A stretch of 64,000 nucleotides of DNA from Leucaena leucocephala (Eukaryota > Streptophyta > Magnoliopsida > Fabales > Fabaceae), in NCBI GenBank assembly GCA_037074615.1, contig CM073535.1:8533001-8597000 (forward strand), written 5' to 3'. Below the pieces are notes generated by a model, which had not been told where the DNA came from, made no database searches, and saw nothing but the letters and a program-made list of their open reading frames with translations. Shown here piece after piece: positions 24,128 to 37,200 of this stretch. A program made the position numbers and the translations under genes. The stretch's first letter is position 1, and each line of letters opens with the position of its first letter.

Positions 24128-25080
24128 TATCTAAATCACAATTTCCCACTGTTTATTCCTTTTTTTTTTTTGTTGCTTTGGGAAATTAATATAAAATCGA
24201 ATTGGAGGTTTCTGAAAACAGAATCTGAGGAAGAATCATACGGCACGAAGAAAGAAGCTTGATTGAACTACAGAATTCGTATGTTCCAATCAAACTAGAT
24301 TTTACCGAACTCAGAACAGGTTCGCGCAAGAAACATATAAGAAAAATAAAAAAAAAGCCTCAAAGTATTCTGATTTATATAAATCTTTTTAAAGCCTTTT
24401 TTCGGAAGAATCTAACCGTGGGAAGTTAGTTTAGTATTGGAGAATTGATGGATTTTGTGTTTAAATGAAAAAACCTTCAAAATTTTTCTTTTATTTTAAA
24501 AAAAAATATGTTTTTTATTTTTATTTATTTGCATTGATTAAAGATTCCCAGTATTTTTTTTTAAATGTGATAAATCTATAACATAAAATTTATTAGGAGG
24601 ATATTATTTATAAATCATAATAAGTATATTTTAATATAGTAATAAATCATAACTAGTAAATATTAGACAAAATGTAAAATGATAAATTAGAGATTTATTA
24701 TGATAAATGTTAAATTAGTAAATAAAATTTATTATAATATATTTTTAATTAAATATAGGCTTCTAAAATCTTTTTTTGACCTTGTTGACTGTTTGGAGTT
24801 TTGACTATAAGGTTTTTTTTTTAAAAAATAAAAATGTGATTAAAATATTTTACTCTAAATTCTATGTACGAGCATCATGAAAGTTGTATTTTTTTTTAAT
24901 GGTATCTAATATCTTAAAGTATTTTTTAATAATACTAATATCTATAATAATAGCAAACATGTTTAAAATATTATTTCATATTTATTCAAAAAAAAAGAAT
25001 ATTATTTCACAAATTATTATTGAATTAAATTACTATTTCATAGTAAAAAGTTGCAAATAAATGTTAAAATATATTATTTC
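24128..25080. other. Upstream region of BSD gene and AT-rich spacer
   Basis: The first 200 bases hold the likely 5' UTR/promoter of the minus-strand BSD gene, including a T-tract at 24160-24171. The rest is AT-rich with no gene or defined repeat. Confidence 0.5.
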
Positions 25081-25089
25081 AATTCAGAA

Positions 25090-26480
25090 GAGGTGATCCA
25101 GAAAGTAATGAACAAATTAGGAGTTGTATGCACCCTTTGCTACAAGAAATTCTGAATAGAAAAATCATGAAAACAAATAAAAGCATGGCAGAAGGTTGCT
25201 CTCAAAGATCTCTCCATCCTCAAAATTATGGTCTAGGTAGAGTTTGAAGGAGCAGATATTAACCTGTCCTCTAGAGTGGAATAGGGTAGAGGGAGGTTGG
25301 AATGGTTCAGGAAGGAAAAGTCTGCAAAATTTAATCTCCCTTAAATCTCTTGGATTACCTGTTGAGGCCTTGATGTCTTGCCATGATGGGGAATAATGAT
25401 TTTTACTAAATCAATGAGGCCATCATTAGTAAGAGAGAGAATAACAGACTTCATCCAGTGCAAGGAGTGATTTAAATCCAAATTTGGAGGTGAGAATGAG
25501 AATGGTAAGATTCCAAACCAAAACAGCTTTGACAAAAGGGCACTGAAAGAAAACATGCTCAAGTGATTCATCCTGATTGCAGTCAAACATGCAGAGGTTG
25601 TTAACATTAAGATGATGAGATCGAAGAATAGCAGCTGAAGGTAAAGCTCGGTGGATAAGTTTCCAAGTGAGCAGTAAGAATTTTTGGGGAAGTGCAAAAT
25701 GATCAGAGAAATTTCCAAAAAGGGTCAGCTAAAAGAGGGTCAAGCAATGTATAAAAAACAGACTTCATTTGATGGATACCAGCCCAGAAAGGTTGATCAT
25801 TACCTCCAATTAAGGGAATAGTTGTGGGAAGAATATTTTGAGCAGCATTAGCAGAGTAAATTGAATTGATGAGTCTAGTGTTCCAGGTTACCGGATTCCA
25901 AGAGGAATGAGTATGCATTAAAAGATCAAAAGCAAATTTGTTCTCAAACTGATCTCTGCTGAACTCAGGTTGCATAGGTCACCACAGAGGGTGACTAAGA
26001 GGTGTGAGAGAACCATTACCCTACTTCCATTTCAATTTACTCAAAGATGCCTTTCCACATCCATGAGGAATTGTAAGATTTCTTTGAAGGAGGGGAACAT
26101 GACCAGTCAAAGTATTTCCTTTTGAGAGAAGCAGCCAGAAGAGAATTGTCCTCAAACAATTTGCCATATTTGTTTTGCAAGAAGAGCTTTATTAACGACC
26201 TGGGTCTTAAACCAAGACCTCCTTGGCGTAAAGGCAGGAAGCAGAGAATGTTCTTCCTAAGGAGATACATTCTCTAGCTGAACCCCAAAAAACGCTTAAA
26301 CATCGGCTATCAACTTTGTCGCAAAAGTACTAAGGGAGACTACAACACGAGAGTAAGTGGATATTCATGGAAGTAAGCACAGATTTGGTAAGTGGCAATC
26401 TACTAGCTTGGAAGAGAAGTTGAGTTTTCCAAGCAAAAGCGCCAGCATCAATGGTCGCAATGACCTAAAATGCTAAAATA
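25090..26480 (-). mobile_element. L1-type LINE, 3' end, broken
   Basis: Minus-strand frames spell the C-terminal part of a plant L1-like ORF2. The thumb region at 26460-26280 reads AWKTQLLFQASRLPLTKSV, with DKVDSRC and VFWGS after it. Next is LPLRQGGLGLRPRS (26230-26190). The Trp/Cys-rich zf-RVT region at 25730-25480 includes KLIHRALPSAAI and CMFDCNQDESLEHVFFQCPF. Frames shift several times, and endonuclease and RT core are absent. The plus strand left of 25330 corresponds to the ORF end. No target duplication was found. Confidence 0.85.
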
Positions 26481-26489
26481 TTTAGAACC

Positions 26490-27650
26490 CCCTATCCTTG
26501 GAGTTTTTTTTTTTTTTTTAAGAAAAAACATGTAACTTTCTTCTATTACAGTTGTTGTTTTATTAACAAAAACTATAGTATCATATTAATAAGAACTATG
26601 TGGCATTTGACATAGATTAAAAAATGTATAAGCTATAATATATAAAAACTTAATTTAAAATATGATGAAACTATGAGAACTGGTATATTAGTTTTCTCTT
26701 TAAATTAACACTCTTAAAGTTTTAATTTTTAAAATTAAATGCCACCATTATTTTATTTTCCTATTTCATTGTGAGAGTTGTATATTATTTACGATTTTTT
26801 TTTTTTGTTAGAACTTGAAATAATCAGCTTTTCTTAAATAAACTGTTTTGTTTTTTAGCTGAATCAAGGATAAGTTTTCAATCAACATAAAATTGAAAAT
26901 GAAAACCTAATATTGCATGTAGTGTATATGATTATTACAATATTGTTTCATAAATTATTATTAAATTAATTACTATTTCATAATAAAAAATATAAAATAA
27001 GCGTAAACTATTTTAAACCCCCTAAACTTTTTTTTTATTTTTTTTAGGTAAATCTAGGATATTTATTACCAGATCTCTTCACACTATAGACTTCTCAAGA
27101 TTTTAGTACTAGTCACAAGACATTTCCATACACACTGTGAATAACTAAACCTTATTTTAATTACATATAATCTTCTAATCATTTTAAACTTTAAAATTAA
27201 CATAAAGTTGGAAATTCCAGGAAAAAAAACCTAACGTCACATGAATCTCTCATCTTTATTTTTTTTTTTTGGATACACCAGAAAGCCAAACTCTTATCTT
27301 TATTATAAGTACATTATAAATAAATTCTAAATATAAATCTATCTAGAGAGTTATTAATTATTATTTTTTAAATTTATTCCTGTTGAATATAGAAAGAAGT
27401 GAGAGAAAGTATGTAATATATTTTTTCAATACATTACTTATTAAAGGCAAACATGAAAAATTTTATATATTAAAAACATTTAATAATTTATCATTCATTG
27501 TTTAATATGTAAAAATTAATTAAAATTAATTTATAATAAGAACTAGAGTGACAATTTTTTATGCATCTAATATTCTAAAATATTTTTTAATAGTACCTAA
27601 TATTTTAAACAAATTTTTGGTGCATATATATTTCACTCAATAATTTCATT
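26490..27650. other. AT-rich intergenic DNA
   Basis: More than 1 kb of low-complexity AT-rich sequence with poly(T) tracts near 26506-26519 and 27030. AATATTATTTCA-type stretches recur near 24990-25020 and 26940, hinting at a diffuse repeat. No gene was found. Confidence 0.5.
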
Positions 27651-27654
27651 AAAT

Positions 27655-27850
27655 CCAACCTCCACTAGCACCCCCAATAACTCTTTTTGTACATGTCTAA
27701 ACCATTCAAATAATTATTTACTATTTTTCATTTATTCTTCAATAGGCATTACTCTAACTCTTTTCATATAATATTTCAATATAAATCTTATCTTTTATGT
27801 GACCACACAAATATTTATCATAACACCATCACCTCCATTACCCAATGCTC
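27655..27850 (-). mobile_element. Ancient RTE LINE fragment
   Basis: The stretch TGTCTAAACCATTCAAATAA, then CTTCAATAGGCATTACTCTA and ATCTTATCTTTTATGTGACC parallels 9063-9200 of the nested RTE element (TGTCTAAACCACC..., CTTCAATAGGTGCCACTCTA, ATCTTATCTTTTTTTGTATG). It is the RTE C-terminal coding region, more decayed and AT-shifted than the copy in the copia element. Confidence 0.7.
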
Positions 27851-27858
27851 TTAACATA

Positions 27859-27882
27859 TATATATATATACACACACATATA
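27859..27882. repeat. (TA)n(CA)n microsatellite
   Basis: A compound run, TATATATATATA followed by CACACACA, sits between the RTE fragment and the 3' flank of the NAA35 gene. Confidence 0.85.
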
Positions 27883-28200
27883 AGATGGTAACAAAATAAA
27901 ACTATATGGAAAATTCACATCTTAGGATGACGTTCCCCATATCTTCTGATCTCTTTACAAATACCCAAAATGAACTTCTTTTTCAAGTGCAGCAAAGGAA
28001 GTAGGGACTGAGAAAGAAGTGCACAGAAATAATTTATTTATTTCATCAAAAAAATATTACAATTTCAATAAGTGAACCACAAAATTTGATTGAATAAAAC
28101 GTTACTGATACAAGGGCTAAATCAGCACTACAACCCCATTGGCTCCTAACACCCAGTAATGTGTTTCAAAATTGGTGCCATCTCTCTCTCTCCTCATTCA

Positions 28201-31200
28201 TCAAGATCTCTTCACAATGGCTGTAGCAAAAAATGGATGGTGACTGAGCTCAAAAGAAACCTTGAGTGAAGGATCAATGGCTCCTAGCCTGCAAATGAGA
28301 TTTAAAGCGACACTATTATGCTCTGCTACTTGCTCTAATCGGCGCAGCTCACTCATGTTGTCAGGATCATTCGCAAAACAACTCTTGGCATCTTTTGCAA
28401 CTTTCTGGGCTTCCTTGAAGTAATCACAGATCACTAGGCTCTGAAGAACAAGATATAAGAATATGAACGTTGAGCCTCTTGTCCCCATGGGAGCTTAAAC
28501 ATCTAATGATGGTTAAGCATCCATTAATATGTTACGTAATCATAATAATGACACAAGACCATTAAGAGCAATCCTAAGAGTTAGTTGAAGTTAGTTACAT
28601 AAGTTTCACAATATAACCGTTAGGGTCAGTCTTGTTGCCTATGCAAATAAACCCCTCTTAACCCATTGTATGACTAAAATCATTCTGAATATGTGTGAAT
28701 GAGTTCAGCCCTCTCGTTCTCTCTCTGTTCCTCTCCTAACCTCTCAGACTCTCTCTTTCTTTTATTTCCCTCTGTTTCTTCTCCCTTTCTTTCCCTTCTT
28801 TATACCTTTCCAACAATATAAAGGCATAACAGAATACTTACGGAGAAATTAGCATGCATTGTTGTTTCCTTAAAGGACCTGTATGAGATGTGATCTGGGA
28901 GACAAGCTTTCCGTAGAAGCTCAAATTGCTGAATGAATATCTGGACAAAAGGAAAACAAATGAGTTAAATTATAAATGACAGATATAATTTGAGACATAG
29001 GCCATTTAAAGTGACTATCATTCCCATGAATTTACCCCCCACGGAAACATGACAAGTTTTCCCTTTTTCTTCTTTTTGCCTTTATTTCATTCTGTCAACA
29101 AACATGTTGGGTGTGACTGAACTTGCCTAACATTAGAACTGATAAAAAGTACAGCTACAACAACCAGTGTAGAGAAAAACTAGGTGGATTTCAACCCCTA
29201 ATTAACATAAATGTATTTGCTTTTTCTTCCTTTTTTTTCTTGATCAAATAAAATCTAGAGCAGGTCCCAATGGCTTACCAATGTCAGGACAAGCCTCACA
29301 GGTTAGAGAGCGCTTCTAAAAGTATTTACATATTACCTACAAAGTCCTCACGTAGGTAGTGAGAATTCAACACACATCCTTGTGAGATATCGACCAATCT
29401 TTGTTGACATTTGCTTGGTTTTTCAATAAAGAATTTAGGTGAGATCCTATAGGCAAACTAAAACACAATAAGCTTCACTGTTCAAATAGCATTTGCAAGA
29501 GCATATAGGTTTATCAAATTATCACAATAGCCTCGGAACTTGCTCGATCCAACATATCTTTTAGCTACTCTATACGCAATGACTAGACAAAGAAAATCAT
29601 CTAAATGCAATTGGATACATAATAATTTCTGCTAACTTTCTTGTAAAATCATGGTGATCTTGAGGAGAATGAATCCACAAATTGGCTTCAGATATACAAG
29701 CTAAGATATTTTACCATTCTCAAAAGGCATGACAATGATTAAACTAGGGTTGTTTAAACAACTGGTCAGTGCCAATGGAAGAAATGAAAACCTTTACCTC
29801 ATGCTCTGTATTAAAAGGGCTCTGTGGTGCTATTATAATGCGCTCATTCTTCAAGGCGGCAAACATCTAGGAAATAGACCAAAAAAAAACTAATTACAAG
29901 ACTGAAGCAAAAACAAAGGGGGTTATAAAATTAAATATATCTTCATGTCCACAAAGTAAATACGAGAGATTAACAGACCAGACATCTCCCAAGATGTTTA
30001 CGAAACGAATGAATGACTTTGTGAGACAAAAACCTGGTACAGGTTTTGGTTTTTACAACTGGAAAAATGAGATTACCATGCATAATCCTTCAGCTAGATA
30101 TATTTGGCTCTGAAGAAATAAGACAGCCCCTGGCATCTGATAATCCCTGCCTGCATCCTTGAAAGAATCCTTTTTCTTCTTTGCCTTCTTTTTGGCTGAT
30201 CAAGACAAAGCGTAACAGCATAATGAAGTCAGAACCTTGAGGGAATTCGTTAGTTCTTACTTCTGTGTACACAATTACAAGAACACTAAATTATACATTG
30301 CTAAAGTTTTCAACTTGGAAGTGAACATGTTTTCACAAATGAACAGTGTATTTTACTAACTCATGAAGTACATACCAGAGCCACTATTCATTACGATCCT
30401 GAGATGTGTCTTCTCTGCAAGCTTGATCAATACTGTGTATATATACCAGTATACCATGCAATAATCATGTAGAGAGTAGAGTTCCAATTCAAAACCCAAA
30501 ATAAGAAAACGATATGCTATCCAATAAGTTTGCTCTTCAACCCACATAAGGATCTGTTGGAATATCTTGAAACATAACTGCAGGAGCAGAGGAATGCTAT
30601 AAATTGGCAACTGAATAAATTATAGTTCAGCCATAGTAGCTAGTCGACAATCAAAATACTAAAAGGAGAATTGTTTGCTGAAATGCTAGTGGGAACAAGG
30701 TCACTTTGTGAATTTGATATAACTTCTCAAGGCAATCAATAGTTATTTTTTCTACAGGCATCACTTCCATGTGGGTATTTGGTAAACTAAAGGAAGTTCG
30801 TGTCACTCAGTAAAGAAACACACATCATCATAGGAAGGGTTTGACGCTTCTCCAAACTCCTTTTTAAATGCCAGCTCCAGCTGTAAAGGAGGAATGCAAG
30901 ATTAGATATGCTTAATGGACGTTCATAAAGTCATAACATACAGAAATGTAGCATGGAAGTTCAATCTAGAGAATAAGCAGATATATCAAATATGATATCT
31001 TCATATACATTTTCTTTCTTCTTGTTAAAGGAAATGAGATTCTGCAATCTCAAACTCATTATAGGTCAGCAAGGAAATAGATAAGGCCAATTACAAAGAA
31101 TAAAAGATTCAGAATTATATTTCCAATCCATTATCTGTAACAAAAGGAACGAAGCATAATGAAAATCTTTAAAAAAGAAACCCAAAAATCAAACATATTC

Positions 31201-34200
31201 AAGCAGGTTTTACATCATGCATAAAACACGGGGCAGAGTGAAGTTCATTACAAAAGCCACATCTTTTCCTGAAAACAAGGATAGGATGAACCTGAACATA
31301 GGTGACACGCCAGTCTTGCAACATTTTCCCTAGCTTACGTCTTTGCCATGCAGCATTGGTACACAGGAATTTGAGTAAATGAATTACTAACTGCAAACAA
31401 GATATTGCATGGATTAGAGGAAAAGTTAAAAGTAACAAGTTGTGAGAAGGCTAGCACCCTTTTAGTAGAAATTCCAGATTGATTACAACAACAAAGCAAT
31501 AATACAAAGAAGTCCTTTAGTCAACCCTTGATTATGTTAGTTTATAAGAAGGTATAATTATGTCATCCTCACAAGCATGCATATCTATAGATTTCAGGAA
31601 AACATATAAAGAATAAAAGTGGTTAAAAAATTGTTGAGAACAACATGCCAATTAGTTATGATTTCACTACCTGCCCAAGTTGTAACATGAATTCATTCTT
31701 TTGAATGTCATGATCTTTGGCGACTACAGGCAATCCAGCAGCTTTAGTAATCAAAACAAACATTGGAACCCGTCCATAGAGCTTCCCATCTTGGACCAGC
31801 AGAAGCTGATGAAAAGTTAATCATTGCTTAAAGAACAGACCAGATATCAAAACAAGAGTATTACATGAAATTATTGTAACATGCACAACTTGTGTGTCTT
31901 TACCAGCCTATGCATAATGAAGTAATGGCACACTAGGAAATGACTCAGAAGCTTGCATCAATATGCAAACCACAAGCACAAATTAGATAAAAACAAACCG
32001 AGAGACCTAAGTGTCTCTAGCATCCCATATCAGGTTTTTCAAAGCTACACATATCTTTTAAATTTGTTATGATTACATCACACACACAGTATCACATGAA
32101 CTGTGGTTTTAAACAATGAAAGTCAATTTCCGCTAATGCCTAGTTATGTAAGCTTATGACAATAGTGATTACAAAAATCAGGCTCCTCCAAAGTGCAGAT
32201 GTCCTTTAATCATTATATTTTAAAGAACAGTATCACATGAACAGAAGATCTTGACCATGAAAAGTCAACTTCTCTAATGTAATACCCACTGACGTAAGCT
32301 TCTAATTGGTATGATAACTTCGATGTATTCCATTTGACATAGTAAAAACAGTAGTATTCTATAAATATTCTAAAATTGTGAAAGCATCATATTCACATCC
32401 ACTGAATTCCAACTGTCTAAGACTAAAAGGTGCAAAATAATCCACATAAAACACACTATAATGAAGGTAAGATACTTTTGTACCCTTTTCTGATCCTTTA
32501 AGTACAAGGGGATACTTCAATGTTCATAACAGACAACACATCTTTCCCTTCTTGAATATCTCGCACAAGGTAGAGGTTGAAAAAAATTATCTATATGGAA
32601 AAATATTTAAATAAGTGGACTTCTTTATCTAGACAGAGAATAAATGTCTTATAAGAAAATATGAAAAGAAACAATCATCAACTTGAGGGGGAATTAAGAG
32701 CATTTAAATGATGCACCTGCAGATGAGATCTTGCAACCAAATCAGGCTGAGACTTCTGGAATTTAATCACAAAGTGCAAAGCAGCCTCCAATGATGGATC
32801 CAAGGTGTAGGAACATATAATGTCTAGATCTTGAAGAAGTTTCACAAAATACTGAACAGCCTGGCATAGAGAAACAGGAAGCATTACGAAAGAGACAGCC
32901 ACATAGCTGTAGTAACCAATGAAGCAAATGTACGGTATAAATACTGGCATTAACAAATTTTCTTAAAAAAATATAAGTAAAATACTATAAAAAGTTGAAA
33001 TACTTTACCAAATTCATGAAGAATATTTTTTTTAATTTCTAAATATGTATTACAATTTATTGCTAAATAATTGTTTCATGATATAATATGTGATTTCAAA
33101 GTATACTATACCATGGGCTAGACATGCTCATGAATTTAATGTCACATTCCATAATCCCAAGACAATTGTCCATTTTCACTACTCGTCATCAGGGAACAGG
33201 AAGAGATCTTACTTATCCCATGAAAATTGGTTTCACTGAAATAAATAGCAACAGAACTAACGAAGAGGATGCCAGAGCCATTTGACCAAAAAGCATCAAG
33301 AGAATGGACAAGTCAATTAGATGAACATCGATCTCAGACATGACTTGAAATTTCAGAGGAGAAAAGGCCAGAAATTTCAAACCCAGGTACTATAATGGCG
33401 TTTTGCTCAATAAAAAATGTCAATATCCTAAATGGTAGGTTTCAATAATTCAATCAGAGGTATCAGCCGAGTATCAACCCATATATGTGGTTATGAGCTG
33501 TATCTCTACATATTGATAGTTGAACTCCTTTATACAAAACAATGACTTCATTTACACCCAGGATATGCATCCAGGTGTTTCCCAGATGTATCAATGTCCG
33601 ATACACATCCAACGCCAATACTCAACGCTTTCTCAAGTATCAGCGCTTACCAGATAGTAATAATCTAAGCAATCACCTTTTTCCAACTGAGAATTTTAAT
33701 AGACCGGGGAGGAGTTGGGGCTGATGATCTGCAATTTAAACTAGCATCAAATCCAATTGGTTGACAACCAGATGCAGTTGTTTCTTCTATGTATTGTTCA
33801 CACATTCCCTGAGCACTAGCTCTAAGAAATTCTGAGGATTTTAGAATGCAGTCAAGCTCGGAAATGCATGAAGCTATGTGTTTTCTTGCCAACTCCAGTC
33901 CTCTCCCTTGTGGCCGTCTGATAGACATCAAAAGATGGTACAGATGCTGAAAGAAAATTAAAAATTGTGGAAATTTCAGTCAAATAAAGCTTGATTCAAT
34001 GGCAACAAGGTTGAAGGTTAATGAAAAAGATAGAAAATAAATAAATAATATCATTTAAGTATGAAACAGCTATAGTACTGTATCCACATTCTCAAGCCAG
34101 ATGAACAACACAGTTTATATATAAGTACTATGTTATCCTCAATTTTGACTTTGAAGCTGCGCTAATCAAGATAAATTTGAAAGGATGGGTTCTTATTTAA

Positions 34201-37200
34201 CTTTTTTTTTTTTCTTATCTTCGATGTGTGTTGATTGACCAAATGGATTGCAAAAATAATGCGAGCATAAAGACAACTTATGTTTGATGTGTTAACAATT
34301 ATAACAAACAAAATGATATGTAATCATAATAATTGTTTAAATGTTAGTTATCTACTAGCCGTTAAGAAGTAGTTACTGTGCAGTAATCGTATTAGTTAGA
34401 TAATTAGTGCTAAGTGGTTTAAGCCATAAGTCAGTCGCTAAGTCTATAAAAGGCTTGATCAGAATATATTAGACAGATTTTGATGATAATGAAGTGACAT
34501 CACTATCCAGGATATCCTGTGTTCTCTAATTCTCTCTTGTTCCTTCTTAATCCTACTTCTAATTCCCCTCAGTTCTGTTCTTGTTCTTCTCTGATCCTAT
34601 CTCTTTCTCTCCTAAATCTCTCCTTTTTCCTCTATTAATTCATATCAAAATTACTCTGACCTATCACAAAACAATAATGTAGTTCTATATAATCTGCATA
34701 ACTTATAGAAGAATATACATAGGATAAGACCTTACGAAAACGTAATCGGCATAACAGTGCTTTGCAGTACCCTTCTTCTAGGTCAGGATTACTTTGAAGC
34801 GGCTCTATATCTGCAATCAAATGGCTCACAACTCAATTAAAGGCATAGATTTAACATAACATGCATCTACTTAAAAGGAGCAACAATAGAAGAATCAATA
34901 ATCACGGGAAAATCTCTACCCTGAAAAACTCTGAAAGAGTTTATTTATCTCTCTAACCAAGCTCTTCTCTCTCCATAACCAGCTCTGATACCACGTAAAA
35001 AGGACAATAGAGTCCTTACTTATATTGTATTTAGAATGAAGCAATTATGTGGACCTTTATAGATAAGTAAGGCTGCTCTAGGATAGAAAATCAAAAGATT
35101 ACAATAAAGGACATAAAAGGCAAATAAAATAACTAAAAATATTTAAATCTTTACAATTCTAGCACTCTAATACTTCTAAAAAATTGCATAGAAGATCATA
35201 ATATATAATATAAAACAGAGTATATAATGATGATTGGGGATAACTCATAAGGCCTGCAACAACCAGCACCGTCAACACTTTCAATTTTGTGGAAATTATC
35301 AATCTTCAAGGAGGCTTAACCATAGCATATTAATTAAGAACATGGACACAAAACTTCACCATCATCCAGTTCTACAAAGATTACTCAACTTCCAACAAAA
35401 TAACAGTACAATACCCACAAAACAGAACATAATTACAAGTTTCAACATGAAACTACCTTCTAATACTCTCCGTTTAGATGATAATTTACATGCACGCAGT
35501 TGGCGTGATATTGATTCCTCAACAGAATTTAACATTGACAAACACTTCTCATCTCCATCTACACTCAAAGGAAGGCCATATGCCATAGTAAATAGATCCT
35601 CTTCCTGAAACAGAAAAATATCACATTTTTTATTTAGTTAGAGAGATTTTTGGCAGGAGCACAAAATTTTAATTAAAGGACTAGAGGAGATAAGCAAATA
35701 TTGACATATGTCAGCCATACTTCCATCTGATACGTGAAATATCACAAATATGCTGAAAAGACGCACAAATAGACTGATAAGAAACTGTGATTATAAAGGA
35801 AAGCCACATGCATCGAAAATAAACAACATTACGGATGCATATTCAAATTTAATCCATGGAGTGACATCTAAATTAATAAGTCAACAGAATCCCAGCATTC
35901 TATATACTCTTGTTTCTTGTCATATCCTTCGGTTAATGGCAAACCAACAATGCACAATCATACACTTCAAAAGAACACAATTTTATTTAAATAATTGTAA
36001 CTATTTCTAACATTAAGGACCAAAAATCACACAGCGCTTTATAATGCATAACTGCATAAGCGATAAAAAAAGATCTGCTGGAGTACTTTACTTCATGTGT
36101 GCGTGCATCTGAGACAACTGAGAGAACTGCTTTGCAGGTTGCACGTATGACTCTACAGTATGAGTGCAAGAGGGCATGTGATGACGTTCTGTCAGGCTGT
36201 AGGAGATAGAGACAAGAATAAACAGTTTGAGCCAATGCATGACCCTTGTGCCATGTTGCCTGCCATGTGAAATAAAAACTAAGATAATAAGAAAGAAAAG
36301 TGTAAGCAAGATGTATGCACCGTAGACAGAGACAACAAATGCACACAATATTACATGTCTCCTGAACAATTTTTATCGATACAATTTTAGTTCCCATATT
36401 CAACTAAAATTTTAAGCTTCGTCAGACAAATACTTTATAAGATTTATAAAATAGAAGTATCCTGGATAAAGAGTATATAGCGCAAATGTTATTATATGAC
36501 TAGGAGGGGGAAAAGGAGCATTTATACAGAGCACCAGATTAAGATCACACTCCTTCGGCCATGCATGATAGCAAGCATATGCGAGTGTTTCTGTAAGTTA
36601 TCATATGGAAGGCACGGGTGTGAAAGTTAAATCACCTCACATGCTAGAAGATGGTCCATGATGTCAATTGTGCATCGTATATCAGTTGTCTTATCAACAC
36701 TAACAGGAACTGGAGCAGCACCATTCACAATGGCTTCTTCAAGAGAGTAATATCTACAAACAATACCTGAATCCATCTTTGGGTCCATTATCTATCAAAA
36801 ATAGAAAGTTTAAAAAAACGTAAGCGTGACTAATTGTATGCATGACTAGTGTTCAATAACCACTAACAAGAATAATAATATTGGGCAAATTATCTGCATG
36901 TCTGTAGTGTATTGATTGTGTGGCAAGGAAAGCTCATGTCATTATCTCCTTTTCAAGTAGGAAAGTCAAATGATTTTGTTTGTAGACTAATGCATATAAG
37001 AAACCAACGTCATTCTACATTTCTATGATCATAAAAAGGGGGCATTTATAAAGCAACCAGAGCCCACTGATAGTGCAATTAGCAAGATGTAAAAATACCT
37101 CCAATGCTGACATTGCAGCAAATAGATTGAAATTATCTCCATGAATCAGCTCTCCCTCCTGAAGATCTGTAACCAACTACATGAAATGAAGTTCAAAAGG

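Noticed and set aside
35234..36403. Frames of 124, 86, 138 and 93 aa around NAA35 exons 4 and 5
   Set aside because: They mix exon and intron or run antisense; the spliced NAA35 reading explains the conserved parts.
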